This document shows positions 9,955-19,395 of a stretch of 64,000 nt of DNA, piece by piece; position 1 is the first letter of the stretch; each line of letters begins with the position of its first letter. Location of the stretch: NCBI RefSeq assembly GCF_000626635.1, contig NZ_CP007451.1, positions 868,001 to 932,000 of the forward strand, written 5' to 3'. The notes below the pieces were generated by a model that saw only the letters and a list, made by a program, of their open reading frames with translations, was not told where the DNA came from and did no database searches. This DNA comes from Draconibacterium orientale. Lineage in GTDB: Bacteria; Bacteroidota; Bacteroidia; Bacteroidales; Prolixibacteraceae. Both the position numbers and the translations under genes were made by a program.

Positions 9955-9990
9955 AAACTTCTATTTACATTTGTTACAAACAAACAAAGT

Positions 9991-10401
9991 TTGAGCACCT
10001 TACCGGAAAATATTATTATTGATTTTCTTCAGAAACATATAGCTGGAGTATACGCAGTGTATTTGTACGGAAGCTTTGCGAATGGAGTAACAACAGCTGA
10101 AAGCGACGTTGATTTGGCATTTCTTTCGGAAGCGCACATTACGAATGTAGCCAAATGGAAAATTCAGGAAAAGTTAGCTGCTGCCCTGAACAAAGATGTT
10201 GATCTGGTTAACCTGAAAGATGCAAGTGTTGTATTACGCAAAGAAATTGTAGAGAAAGGCCAACTCCTGTACTCTTCCGATCGATACAAAACCGAATCTT
10301 TCGAAATGACAACATTGTCGATGTATCTCGATCTGAATGAAACGCGGAAAGATATCTTAAACGATTACAAAGAAAAATATGGACGAGATCCTTCTAAATA
10401 A
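9991..10401 (+). CDS. MNT-type nucleotidyltransferase domain protein (orphan MntA-like)
   Basis: A 136-residue protein starting at TTG. The motif GSFANGVTTAESDVDLAFL (about 29-47) is the GSx(10)DxD signature of minimal nucleotidyltransferases. MntA proteins AMPylate HEPN toxins in type VII toxin-antitoxin pairs. A HEPN partner is normally encoded next to the gene, but the next gene here is an unrelated outer-membrane protein on the other strand. The gene is therefore an orphan, a remnant, or acts on a partner elsewhere. No in-frame ATG lies near the TTG start. Confidence 0.75.
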   Translation: MSTLPENIIIDFLQKHIAGVYAVYLYGSFANGVTTAESDVDLAFLSEAHITNVAKWKIQEKLAAALNKDVDLVNLKDASVVLRKEIVEKGQLLYSSDRYKTESFEMTTLSMYLDLNETRKDILNDYKEKYGRDPSK

Positions 10402-10482
10402 AAGCATCACCATCGACCAAACTACAGGAATTCGCCAAACTAATCCTTAATCATTTACATTAATCCTTTAAATTAATCCTTC

Positions 10483-11829
10483 CTAATATTTACTCCGGTA
10501 AATCGACAGTGAAAACTCCGGCCCGGGAACAACAAACTGTTCGCCATCGGCAATACGCCAGGCAGCGTTCAGTTTTACCCTCGACTTGCTATTCAGCTGC
10601 GTGAAATAAGCCACATAAGGAATAAAGTTATTGCTTAACGAACCCACCTCGTCAAAATTGTTTAGCTGAATACCGGGCACATAACGTATTCCAAAATCGA
10701 ACTGCGTTTTCAGGTTGGGAAAATAGCTCCATCCCAGGTTAATATCTGCCGTTGCCCAGTCGCGGCTCACATTCGAGTTAACAAGGTGCTCATCAATATA
10801 CTCCATGTCGGTTTTGGTGTAACGGTTATACACCAGTGCAGCCGAAAGATTACGGTTCCATTTTACATTTACATATTTTGCATTGTCGTACTGCATGTAC
10901 CCGCCAAACAGAAAATCGGGCTCCTGGTTGTAATATTTAAAATGCGGACCAATTTCAAAGCGGTTTCCCTGATAACGCGGATCAAATTCGCTAAACTGCC
11001 ACTCGGCACCCATCGATTCGGGCGAAGCCAGCACAAAAGTACTGCGGATAAAATCTACCACTTCCTCCATTTCTTTTTCAGGAACATGACCTCCCTTAAA
11101 ATCGCGGTTGTGTTTTATATTGGCAATCACCTGTGCAAACTGTGCAATTTCGTAATCGGAAAACAAACGCCCCGGGTAATATTTTTCCAACAGGTAATGT
11201 GCGGTCATTAAATGGTTCATCGGGCTTAAACGCCCCGATCCCCAACCAACTTTAGCATTTAAACCGTAGCGCAGGCGATCTTTCGTATCGCTTTCGTCAA
11301 CCGGCGTGGTTACACCCAGCGAGTCGGTGCTGGTTCCATCCAGATTTTGCTTAAACACCTCGTAACGCCCCCAGCCGCTAACATCAATTACGGTATAACT
11401 TTTTGCATCGTAATAGTAGCGGTAACTGTAATCGATATTCGCCGAAGTTCGTACACCGTAAAAATCCTGATCGGCAGTAATGTATTCTACTTTCGAGCTA
11501 TCGATCCAATCGCCATAACCGCCATACGGACCAACTTCGAATCGCATATTCAAACGTTCCTGCTTGTAATCCAGCAAATTCCAATAGGTATTTTCAATCC
11601 TGAATTTGCCATTCAGTAAAGTCCGATCTTCATCAAAACGGCTTTCGTCGCTTAACAATTCTTCCGATTCTTTACTCACGCCCAAAATCAATCCCCAATT
11701 CAGTTCTCGCTTTTTAAACGATACCACATCGTTATTGATCTCAGGCTCTTGTGCATGAACCATAAAAACCGTAAATACTAAAATTAGAGGTAAATAAACT
11801 TTGGGGAATACGCTATTTAGTTTTCTCAT
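10483..11829 (-). CDS. Secreted/outer-membrane beta-barrel protein, unknown function
   Basis: A 448-residue protein with a clear signal peptide (hydrophobic residues 12-25, cleavage after VHAQ). The mature part has many alternating aromatic/polar stretches such as NRFEIGPHFKYYNQEP and ATADINLGWSYFP, and ends in an aromatic residue (LSIYRSKY), as outer-membrane beta-barrels do. I do not recognise the family. It is a single gene flanked by low-complexity spacers. The likely location is the outer membrane; no substrate can be named. Confidence 0.65.
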   Translation of the reverse strand: MRKLNSVFPKVYLPLILVFTVFMVHAQEPEINNDVVSFKKRELNWGLILGVSKESEELLSDESRFDEDRTLLNGKFRIENTYWNLLDYKQERLNMRFEVGPYGGYGDWIDSSKVEYITADQDFYGVRTSANIDYSYRYYYDAKSYTVIDVSGWGRYEVFKQNLDGTSTDSLGVTTPVDESDTKDRLRYGLNAKVGWGSGRLSPMNHLMTAHYLLEKYYPGRLFSDYEIAQFAQVIANIKHNRDFKGGHVPEKEMEEVVDFIRSTFVLASPESMGAEWQFSEFDPRYQGNRFEIGPHFKYYNQEPDFLFGGYMQYDNAKYVNVKWNRNLSAALVYNRYTKTDMEYIDEHLVNSNVSRDWATADINLGWSYFPNLKTQFDFGIRYVPGIQLNNFDEVGSLSNNFIPYVAYFTQLNSKSRVKLNAAWRIADGEQFVVPGPEFSLSIYRSKY

Positions 11830-11998
11830 TTTCCGACTTTGAAATTAGCCACAAAGAAAATAAACCTTCTGAAAACTACCCGCATAAACCGGTTAATAAA
11901 AGTTAAGCACCTGTTGTTAGCGAGCGAAAAAATAGCTGCTTTTGGGTAAAAATGAAAGGATTGGTTAATTTTGCTGTCTAAATTGAATACAAACAGAC

Positions 11999-12814
11999 AT
12001 GTCAGTACATAGTGAAGTGAGAAAAGTTACCACGCACCGTTTATCGGAAATGAAATTGCGTGGAGAAAAAATATCGATGTTAACCGCCTACGATTACAGT
12101 ATGGCACAGCTGGTTGACGAAGCCGGAGTAGATGTAATTCTGGTAGGCGATTCGGCCTCTAACGTAATGGCGGGCCATGAAACAACGCTGCCCATTACCC
12201 TTAACGAAATGATCTTTCTGGGATCGTCGGTGGTACGTGCCGTAAACCGTGCGCTTGTGGTGGTCGATCTTCCTTTCGGAACTTACCAGGGGAACTCGCG
12301 CGAAGCCTTGCATTCAGCCATTCGCATTATGAAAGAAACTGCTGCCGACGCGGTAAAACTGGAAGGTGGTGAAGAAATAATTGAATCGGTAAAACGTATT
12401 CTTTCGGCCGGAATCCCGGTGATGGGACACCTGGGGCTAATGCCACAATCCATCCATAAATTTGGTACCTACACCGTACGTGCCAAACAAGATGCCGAAG
12501 CCGAAAAGTTGATTAGCGATGCCAAATTACTGGAAGAAGCGGGTTGTTTTGCCTTGGTATTGGAAAAAATTCCTGCCGCTCTGGGCGAAAAAGTTGCCAA
12601 AGAACTAAAAATTCCGGTAATTGGAATTGGCGCCGGTGGAGGTGTTGATGGCCAGGTATTGGTAATTCACGATATGCTGGGAATTACCCAACAGTTCTCG
12701 CCGCGCTTTTTACGCCGTTACCACAACCTGGCAGCCGAGATAAAAGGTGCGGTTGGCAATTATATTAACGATGTGAAATCGCAGGATTTCCCGAGCGAAA
12801 AGGAACAGTATTAG
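11999..12814 (+). CDS. panB: 3-methyl-2-oxobutanoate hydroxymethyltransferase
   Basis: A 271-residue protein of normal PanB length. It reads [33 protein letters not shown] (about 25-57) with the Mg-binding VGDS and catalytic region, [15 protein letters not shown], and [15 protein letters not shown]. PanB transfers a hydroxymethyl group from 5,10-methylene-tetrahydrofolate to 2-oxoisovalerate to give ketopantoate, the first step of pantothenate and CoA synthesis, in the cytosol. Neighbouring panC/panD/panE genes are absent, which is common in this phylum. Confidence 0.98.
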   Translation: MSVHSEVRKVTTHRLSEMKLRGEKISMLTAYDYSMAQLVDEAGVDVILVGDSASNVMAGHETTLPITLNEMIFLGSSVVRAVNRALVVVDLPFGTYQGNSREALHSAIRIMKETAADAVKLEGGEEIIESVKRILSAGIPVMGHLGLMPQSIHKFGTYTVRAKQDAEAEKLISDAKLLEEAGCFALVLEKIPAALGEKVAKELKIPVIGIGAGGGVDGQVLVIHDMLGITQQFSPRFLRRYHNLAAEIKGAVGNYINDVKSQDFPSEKEQY

Positions 12815-12837
12815 AATTTAAGTTGAACGCAGTGAAA

Positions 12838-12942
12838 TCCCGACCGTAGCGTCGGGAGCAAAAGTAAAAAAGCAAACTCACAGAAGCATCATCCCCCTTA
12901 ATCCCCCTTCGAAGGGGGAAGGGACGAAGGACCAGGGGGATG
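12838..12942. repeat. Palindromic intergenic repeats between panB and the pseudouridine synthase gene
   Basis: A first stem (TCCCGAC at 12838 with GTCGGGA ending at 12857) is followed by a compound palindrome at 12891-12942: ATCCCCCT pairs with AGGGGGAT around an inner CCCCCTTC/GAAGGGGG hairpin. This resembles dispersed intergenic palindromes seen in many Bacteroidota genomes. Confidence 0.7.
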
Positions 12943-12988
12943 ACAAAACTGAGATAAACTTTGAATAGGAAAAGCCAGTAGCTAACTG

Positions 12989-13696
12989 ATGGAAGTAATA
13001 TACGAAGACAACCACATTATTGCAATTAACAAGGCGTGCGGCGATGTTGTGCAGGGCGATAAAACCGGCGACGAAACCGTTTTGGACAAGGTGAAACATT
13101 ACCTGAAAGTGAAATACAACAAACCGGGCAATGTTTACCTTGGCTTGCCGCACCGCCTCGACCGCCCAACAAGCGGAATTCTCATTCTGGCAAAAACCAG
13201 TAAAGTACTGCCACGCTTAAACAAGCTTTTCCAAACCAAAGACGGCATGCGAAAAGTGTATTGGGCAGTGGTGGATAAACGTCCGCCAAAATACACCGAT
13301 ACGCTGGAGCACTACCTGCGCAAAGACCAGGAGAAAAACAGAAGTTACGCCTACACCGAACCGCGTTCTGATTGTAAACTTGCCAGCCTCACCTACCGAC
13401 ATGTAGCCAGTATCGATAACTACCATTTGCTGGAGGTAGAGATTCACACCGGCCGCCATCACCAGATAAGAGTGCAGTTACGCCAGTTAAATATGCACAT
13501 TAAAGGCGATTTAAAATACGGCGCTCCACGGTCGAACAAAAACAAAGGCATCCATCTGCATGCCCGCCAGGTTGAGTTAATACATCCCGTGAGGAAAGAA
13601 CCGCTTACCATTGTTGCCGATCCGCCAAAAGATCCGGTATGGGACGAGTTTATGAAACTTTTTAAAGCCGGCAAATTTAGCCCGGTGGAGGTGTGA
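12989..13696 (+). CDS. RluA-family pseudouridine synthase
   Basis: A 235-residue protein. The catalytic motif LPHRLDRPTSGILIL (about 52-66), with the essential Asp in HRLDRPTSG, identifies an RluA-type enzyme that isomerises uridine in rRNA or tRNA. HTGRHHQIRVQLRQLNMHIKGDLKYG (about 155-180) is the second conserved block. The N-terminus starts directly with the catalytic domain (VIYEDNHIIAINKACGDVV) and lacks an S4 domain, as in RluA/RluC-like short members. The exact RNA target cannot be told from sequence. Confidence 0.93.
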   Translation: MEVIYEDNHIIAINKACGDVVQGDKTGDETVLDKVKHYLKVKYNKPGNVYLGLPHRLDRPTSGILILAKTSKVLPRLNKLFQTKDGMRKVYWAVVDKRPPKYTDTLEHYLRKDQEKNRSYAYTEPRSDCKLASLTYRHVASIDNYHLLEVEIHTGRHHQIRVQLRQLNMHIKGDLKYGAPRSNKNKGIHLHARQVELIHPVRKEPLTIVADPPKDPVWDEFMKLFKAGKFSPVEV

Positions 13697-14113
13697 GTTG
13701 AAGGAATGAGGGAGTGAAGGATTGAGGGATTGAAGGATTGAAGGATTGATTTATTAATGAGTAAATGAGCCAATGCTTTATTGCAGAAATGATTCAATGC
13801 TTAAATATTTCCAAATGATTTTTTGATAAAATCGAAACATGTAAAGGAGAACTGAAACAGATCTCTTGATGGTTGTTTTTAACTTTTGCCTTTCTTCTCT
13901 GGGAAACTCCGTGTATCCTTTGTGTAACTCTGTGGTAAAGAATACGAAAATGCATCAATATGGTCGCATTGATTTTTCGTTAAAACCGAAATGTAAAAAG
14001 AACGACTGTAACAGCTCCCTCGCGTTGCCTCGGGATGACAGCTATTCTCAACTTTTTGCTTTTGCCTTTCCTCCTTTTTCCTTTCTACTTTCAACTTTTG
14101 CCTTGAAACTTTT
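13697..14113. repeat. Low-complexity spacer with GAAGGATTG repeats and CTCTGTGG-type dispersed repeat
   Basis: The first 60 bases are imperfect repeats of GAAGGATTG/GAGGGATTG. Around 13900-13940 is a stretch (AACTCTGTGGTAAA) that recurs three times near 18040-18150. About 14060-14113 is a pyrimidine-rich tract that is GAAAGG-like on the other strand. Frames here show no protein-like composition. I see no gene. Confidence 0.6.
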
Positions 14114-14596
14114 CTACTCCAAATCTCTCGGTTTAAACGCAAAGGGCAGTAAATTATCGGCGCCATCCAACACCTGTATGTAATTGCGCCCATCAAGAAT
14201 TATGCGAATGGGCTGACTGTAGCGAAACTCGGTTTCTACCAGCACCTGGCGGCACGAGCCACAGGGTTGCGCCGGAAGTTCCAAAAATCCGTGCGAGTTT
14301 TGTGCCGTAACAGCGATGGCTTTTACAGCCTGGTTGGGGTAAGCAGAGTTGGCATAAAACAGAGCCACCCGCTCGGCACACAAGCCATCGGTAAAGTCGG
14401 CATTCTCCTGGTTACTACCGGTAATCACCTCGCCGTTTTCGAGCAAAAGCGCAGCACCCACACAAAATTTCGAATAAGGTGCATAAGCATTTTTACTGGC
14501 CTCGCGGGCTGCCAGCAACAATTTCTGATCCATCTCGGGTAATTCCCCTACCGTATCGTATTCACAAACTTTTATTGTGAGTTCCTTCCTTCGCAT
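14114..14596 (-). CDS. cdd: Cytidine deaminase
   Basis: A 160-residue protein with the cytidine deaminase zinc site: CAER (about 73-76; proton-shuttle Glu) and PCGSCRQ (about 112-118; two zinc-ligand Cys). The substrate-binding YSKFCVGAALLLENG (about 41-55) is also present. It deaminates cytidine and deoxycytidine to uridine forms in pyrimidine salvage. The 160-residue length is slightly longer than the E. coli-independent short (tetrameric) class because of an N-terminal extension of about 20 residues. Single gene. Confidence 0.96.
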   Translation of the reverse strand: MRRKELTIKVCEYDTVGELPEMDQKLLLAAREASKNAYAPYSKFCVGAALLLENGEVITGSNQENADFTDGLCAERVALFYANSAYPNQAVKAIAVTAQNSHGFLELPAQPCGSCRQVLVETEFRYSQPIRIILDGRNYIQVLDGADNLLPFAFKPRDLE

Positions 14597-15045
14597 AAAC
14601 CGATATTTTGCTCAAATGTACAATTTTATATTAAATGGCAGTGTGTTTTTCACGATCGTACCTTTTTATACCTACAGGAAGAATGAGTGGCACCTGGTAC
14701 TACCTGAAACAAAAGGATTACTGACATGTACAGCCTTTTGTTTTTCTGCTTTTTCTGAATTAAAATCCACAATGCAATGAAAAATTGCTTACCCTACCTC
14801 CCTCAGAATAATCCATTTGGTTTTTGAAAGTTAAATCAGTGATTAAACCATTTCATAATTCGGAGTCAAAGCACATTACAATACCAGACCAGAACGAACC
14901 ACTACCTAATTAACAAAAGATTGAATGAAATTTCTAGTATTGTTTTAAATTTGATTTAAACCTAAATATTTTTTTTGAAACGAACATGAATTTTAATTCT
15001 TCGAGAGTTACATCGAATACAAATGAAATAAACAATTTTAATGAG
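14597..15045. other. Spacer between cdd and the carboxylesterase gene
   Basis: About 450 AT-rich bases between divergent genes. No credible gene or strong hairpin is seen. A frame from 14986 is continuous with the esterase but encodes a polar, signal-less extension, so the region is taken as the leader and promoter of the esterase. Confidence 0.4.
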
Positions 15046-16608
15046 ATGAAACGAGTAGTAAAGGTTATCTTCTTTTTTACAATTACAGCCGGATTCTGCT
15101 TTGCGGCTTGCAAACCAAAAACCAACAACAACCAGCAACCCGTTATAAAAACCACCTATGGCGAAATATCGGGCAGTATTAACAACAGTGTTTACGCCTT
15201 TAAGGGCATTCCCTACGCCAAGGCCGAACGGTTTATGCCTCCGCAGGAACCTGATGCCTGGGACGGAGTTCGGGAATGTACCGAGTTTGGGCCGGTAGCC
15301 CGACAAGTAGTACCCTGGTATCCCGATTCTGTTCAGAACGAAAAAGAACTGTTTAGTGCCAATGTTTGGACACAGGGAATCGGGGACGGCAAAAAGCGCC
15401 CGGTGATGCTTTGGTTACATGGCGGAGGATTTCATACCGGTGCCAGCAACGACCCGATGACTTATGGCGAAGCACTGGCGAAAAAAGGCGATGTGGTGTT
15501 TGTATCCATCAATCACCGGTTGAATATTCTTGGGTTTCTCGACCTGTCGGCATGTGGCGAAAAGTATGCAAAATCGGCCAACGTGGGTGTGCTCGACATC
15601 GTAAAAGCCCTGGAGTGGATTCAGAAAAATATTGAGCAGTTTGGTGGCAATCCGGCCGATGTAACCATTCTTGGCGAATCGGGAGGCGGCGGAAAAGTGG
15701 GAACCATAATGTGTATGCCGGCTGCAAAAGGATTATTTCACAAGGCCATTATCCAAAGTGGAACCTTGATAAACACAATGACCAAAGAGAAATCGCAGGC
15801 TTTGGGATTAGCCGTTCTCGAAAACCTGGGGCTTACACCCGACGAGGTTGAAAAACTGGAAACAATTCCTTACAAAGAGCTGGTAAAAGCAGGAAACGAG
15901 GCTATTGCCAAAACATCGGGACCAAGAAAACCGGGGTCGCCAACGATGTTTGGCTTTGCACCTTCGGCCGATGGCGATGTTTTACTTCAGCAACCTTTCA
16001 GCCCGGGATTTGCAACCATTTCAAAGAATATTCCGTTAATGATTGGCTCTACTCTGAACGAGCTGATGCCAACCGCTTATAGCGAAAAAGACCTGACTTT
16101 GGAAGCGGCAAAAGAACGTCTGGCAAAGGAATATGGCGACAAAACCGACGAATACATTTCGCTGTTTGCAGAGGCTTATCCCGATTTTACTCCGCAGGAT
16201 CTGCTTTCTGTTGACAAGACTTTCAGGCCATTTACCATTCGAACTGCCGATGCACGGGCACAAGAAACTGATGCACCGCTGTATGTTTACTTTTTAGCCT
16301 GGAAAAGTGGTGTTGACAATGCTTCGAAAGGTTCGTTTCATGGACTGGACATTCCGTTGGCATTCAATACGGTTGACCTGAGAGCTGACTGGACCGGCAA
16401 CACGGAAGAAGCCTGGAAGCTTGCCGACAAAATGAGCTCGGCATGGATAAACTTTGTAAAAACAGGCAACCCAAATGTTGAAGGTGTGCTGCCAATGTGG
16501 GAACAATACACTCCGGAAAATGGCGCTACCATGTATTTCGATAATGAATGCAGAATTGTAAATAACCACGACAGAGATTTGATGCATTTCATAAAACCAC
16601 TCGACTAA
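15046..16608 (+). CDS. Type B carboxylesterase lipoprotein
   Basis: A 520-residue protein from ATG 15046. An upstream in-frame ATG at 14986 would add 20 polar residues in front of a good lipoprotein signal, so it is not used. The signal VVKVIFFFTITAGFCFAAC has a lipobox ending in Cys. The alpha/beta hydrolase shows the oxyanion HGGGFHTG, the nucleophile in GESGGGGKVG and the likely catalytic His in SFHGLDIPLAF, all typical of the para-nitrobenzyl/cholinesterase family. It hydrolyses carboxylic esters at the cell envelope. The substrate is unknown. Confidence 0.9.
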   Translation: MKRVVKVIFFFTITAGFCFAACKPKTNNNQQPVIKTTYGEISGSINNSVYAFKGIPYAKAERFMPPQEPDAWDGVRECTEFGPVARQVVPWYPDSVQNEKELFSANVWTQGIGDGKKRPVMLWLHGGGFHTGASNDPMTYGEALAKKGDVVFVSINHRLNILGFLDLSACGEKYAKSANVGVLDIVKALEWIQKNIEQFGGNPADVTILGESGGGGKVGTIMCMPAAKGLFHKAIIQSGTLINTMTKEKSQALGLAVLENLGLTPDEVEKLETIPYKELVKAGNEAIAKTSGPRKPGSPTMFGFAPSADGDVLLQQPFSPGFATISKNIPLMIGSTLNELMPTAYSEKDLTLEAAKERLAKEYGDKTDEYISLFAEAYPDFTPQDLLSVDKTFRPFTIRTADARAQETDAPLYVYFLAWKSGVDNASKGSFHGLDIPLAFNTVDLRADWTGNTEEAWKLADKMSSAWINFVKTGNPNVEGVLPMWEQYTPENGATMYFDNECRIVNNHDRDLMHFIKPLD

Positions 16609-17022
16609 ATGCTTGTGTGATTTCATAACAGAATCGGCTTATCGCTTTTGCCGAGTAAAAAGCTGCATAAGGAAAAACCAGTGTTGCAAATTAACTGAAA
16701 GCAACACAAATGTGGTCATACAACATTTAAAGCCTGAAGGCATTATTCGGTTATCGGTTCTTCATCAAGGTGTAACGACCTTGATGAAGGACCGGCTCCG
16801 AAATCCCATACATTTTTTACAACGGCCTTTAGGGCAAGTTGCAAAACCGCCGCAACAAACACTTAACTGCATAATATTCCTCTTATTTAACCAATTTCTT
16901 TTCAGCAAAAGCCAATAAACACATCTTACTCACGTTCCATTGTTTATAAAATGCTTCGATTTATATGTTATAATGCTTTGAGGTATTTTATTTTTGGCAT
17001 CAGCAAACGTTGTAACAGAAAC
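16609..17022. other. Spacer with two hairpins after the carboxylesterase gene
   Basis: GTGTTGC at 16681-16687 pairs with GCAACAC at 16701-16707. A longer stem pairs CTTCATCAAGGT (from 16760) with ACCTTGATGAAG (to 16789), with flanking CGGT/ACCG, spanning 16755-16794. Neither has a strong T-tract, so termination is possible but not clear. A frame from 16951 adds 24 residues to the next gene without a signal peptide and is not taken. Confidence 0.5.
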
Positions 17023-17961
17023 ATGAGACATATAATTTCCTTTACCTTTTTTATTTTACTGGCCACAAGCGCATTTTCGCAAAACATAACACGCGACGAG
17101 TACATCAGGCAGTGGCAACTGCTGGCTATTGAAGAGATGAACCGCAGTGGAATTCCGGCCAGTATTACCATGGCACAGGGTTGTCTGGAATCGGGAAACG
17201 GCAACAGCGAACTGTCGCGAAAGTCAAACAACCACTTTGGCATTAAGTGCAAAAGTAGCTGGAAAGGGAAAAAAGTGTATTACGACGACGACCGCCGCAA
17301 CGAGTGTTTCAGAAGTTACCGCTCGGTGGAAGATTCGTACATCGACCACAGCAATTTTTTGATGGAGAATCCGCGTTACGCCTCCTTATTTCTGCTCGAT
17401 CCTACCGACTACAAGGGCTGGGCAAAAGGATTGAAAAAAGCGGGTTATGCCACGGCTCACGATTACGACAAACGCCTGATTCGAATAATTGAAGAGAACA
17501 AACTGCACCGCCTCGATAAGAAAATGACGTTTAGCCCCATGGGGGGACAAACGGCCCATAATGTACTGGATACCGATAAAACCGGAGCACTTACAATTAA
17601 GGCATTCAACAGCCACAAGGTAAGCAAAATTAACCGTGTAAAAGCCGTGGTTGCACAAAAAGGCGACACCTACGAAATACTGGCCCAGGAGCTTGGATTA
17701 AAAGACTGGGAGCTTTATAAATTTAACGATCAGCCACCCGGTCACCGCCCAATTCCCAACGAAGTGGTTTATATTCAGTACAAGAAGAACAAAACAAGTA
17801 AAAACCAACTTACACACCGTGCACAGGAGGGCGAAACAATGCATTACATTTCGCAACTGTATGGCGTAAAACTAAACCCGCTGTACCGCCGCAATAACAT
17901 GAAAAAAGGTGAACAGCCCCGGTTGGGCCAGGTGATTTATCTGCGGAAGAAAAAGAAGTGA
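17023..17961 (+). CDS. Glucosaminidase with two LysM repeats (peptidoglycan hydrolase)
   Basis: A 312-residue protein from ATG 17023, chosen because it places the signal peptide MRHIISFTFFILLATSAFSQ at the N-terminus; a frame from 16951 would bury it. Residues about 25-165 are a glucosaminidase/FlgJ-type domain (PASITMAQGCLESGNGNSELS with the catalytic Glu, and NNHFGIKCK). Two LysM-like modules follow: about 215-258 (AQKGDTYEILAQELGLKDWELYKFN) and about 268-308 (AQEGETMHYISQLYGVKLNPLYRRNN). It cleaves or remodels peptidoglycan in the periplasm. Confidence 0.92.
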   Translation: MRHIISFTFFILLATSAFSQNITRDEYIRQWQLLAIEEMNRSGIPASITMAQGCLESGNGNSELSRKSNNHFGIKCKSSWKGKKVYYDDDRRNECFRSYRSVEDSYIDHSNFLMENPRYASLFLLDPTDYKGWAKGLKKAGYATAHDYDKRLIRIIEENKLHRLDKKMTFSPMGGQTAHNVLDTDKTGALTIKAFNSHKVSKINRVKAVVAQKGDTYEILAQELGLKDWELYKFNDQPPGHRPIPNEVVYIQYKKNKTSKNQLTHRAQEGETMHYISQLYGVKLNPLYRRNNMKKGEQPRLGQVIYLRKKKK

Positions 17962-18218
17962 TTCTCCAATGCATAAATGCTTTAATGATTAAATGCTTCA
18001 ATACAACCTCCACTCTCTGCGAGACTCGGTAGATTCTCGGTGAAACTCTGTGGTAAAATGCGGAAATGCTTTAATGATTAAATGCTTTAATACAACCTCC
18101 ACTCTCGGTGAAACTCTGTGGATTCTTTGTGAAACTCTGTGGTAAAATACTAAAATGATTAAATGCTAAAATATTGCATTAAAAAGAATAGTCGCAATTT
18201 TTAATCCCGAATCGTTTA
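17962..18218. repeat. Low-complexity dispersed repeat spacer
   Basis: Repeats of AATGATTAAATGCTT and of AACTCTGTGG alternate three times between 17970 and 18170. The second motif also occurs near 13930. No gene is seen. Confidence 0.65.
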
Positions 18219-18584
18219 TTAAGCTGCATTCGATGCTGCCCGGTACATGAAATACCTTAACAGTACCCGGTCGGCAAACAAAACAAACACCCCCAAAAGG
18301 TTTATTCCAACTACCAGCGATGCATTTTGTGTAAAGAATGCCATCCAGCCCGAAACAGTAACATCGAACCAAACAAAAGCCAGTACCGCTGTAACAAGCA
18401 TAATCCCGAGTATAACGGCCAGGTAAATGGCAAATTCCCTGAGGTATTGTTGCCAGGCAAAATGCTGCTCCACCTTTTTAACAAGGTCATCGGTAAAATT
18501 CTCCGACAGCTTGAATTCCGGCTCCGAAGTAAATGCCTCTTTCAGTAGTTTGTCTGTATCAAAATTCCGGTTTTCGTTATACAT
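18219..18584 (-). CDS. Two-helix membrane protein coupled to an ECF sigma factor (candidate anti-sigma factor)
   Basis: A 121-residue protein from ATG 18584 (MYNENRNFDTDKLLKEAF). It has a soluble N-terminal part of about 55 residues (EFKLSENFTDDLVKKVEQHF) and two hydrophobic helices (about 60-82 and 90-112). Its start overlaps the sigma-factor stop by 8 bases (ATGTATAA), indicating translational coupling, so an anti-sigma or sigma-regulating role is inferred. It lacks the zinc motif of ZAS anti-sigma factors. A longer frame starting at 18629 is less likely because of this overlap. Confidence 0.65.
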   Translation of the reverse strand: MYNENRNFDTDKLLKEAFTSEPEFKLSENFTDDLVKKVEQHFAWQQYLREFAIYLAVILGIMLVTAVLAFVWFDVTVSGWMAFFTQNASLVVGINLLGVFVLFADRVLLRYFMYRAASNAA

Positions 18585-19159
18585 AGTCAACAAATATATT
18601 AGTTTGTTCCAAACGGGCAACTTTTTCAATTTTGCCTTTTAATACTATTCGTGCCCGGCTCAGGTAACTTTTTATGGTTCCCTCGGGCATTCCCGTTATT
18701 GCTTCTATCTCTTTGTACGAGAACTCCTCAAGATGAAACAGTGTAATCACCGTTCGGTAGTTCACCGGCAACGACTCAATAAGTTGCAGTAGATATTTTT
18801 TTCGCTTCCTCCTTTTCTATAATTTTTTGGTTCAGTCCGCTGTCTTGTTCATTAAGAAGCAGGTTCGGCTCCTCGTTATACGACAGCTCCCCTCTTCGTT
18901 TCTGCTTTCGGTAATGCGTAATTGCCGTGTTGCAGGCAATGCTTGCAATCCATGTCGATAATTTCGAATCGCCCCGAAAACGTTTCAGCTTCTTAAACAC
19001 TTTAATAAACACCTCCTGGCAAATGTCTTCCCGCTCATCTTCCTGCTGAATAATACGCCCAACCACATGCATGACAAGCCGTTGGTACTTTCCCGCCAAA
19101 AACCTGAATGCATGGTTGTTTCCGTTTAAAACCTGTTGAACCAATTGCGCATCATTCAT
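18577..19159 (-). pseudogene. ECF-type RNA polymerase sigma factor, split by a 1-base shift in an A7 run
   Basis: Residues 1-127 (from ATG 19159) carry sigma region 2 (ALAGKY-like start, DICQEVFIKVFKKLKRFRGDSKLSTWIASIACN). Region 4 (PVNYRTVITLFHLEEFSYKEIEAITGMPEGTIKSYLSRAR) lies in the next frame, ending at 18577. The frames join exactly if one A is removed from the seven-A run at 18796-18802 (minus strand): AKK then YLLQLIESLPVNYR, giving a normal 193-residue ECF sigma factor. As written, translation stops right after the run. It may be a sequencing error, a true mutation, or transcriptional slippage. The downstream membrane gene overlaps its end. Confidence 0.85.
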
Positions 19160-19395
19160 AACTATCCCATCAGACTAAGCAAGTTAGGCAAATGTTACAA
19201 TTATTTTTTAAAAGTTTGAAGACCGAAGCCCGGAGTCGAAAAAGGAAGAAGATCGTGGTTTACAAATCGTCAATTTTCCCTGTTGCTTTTCATTTTGAAT
19301 ACAAAGCCACTAAATAACACTCAGCATTTTATATATTTGCGCAGATTTTTTATAAACGATTGAATCGATCACGATCACAAATAAATTTTACACCG

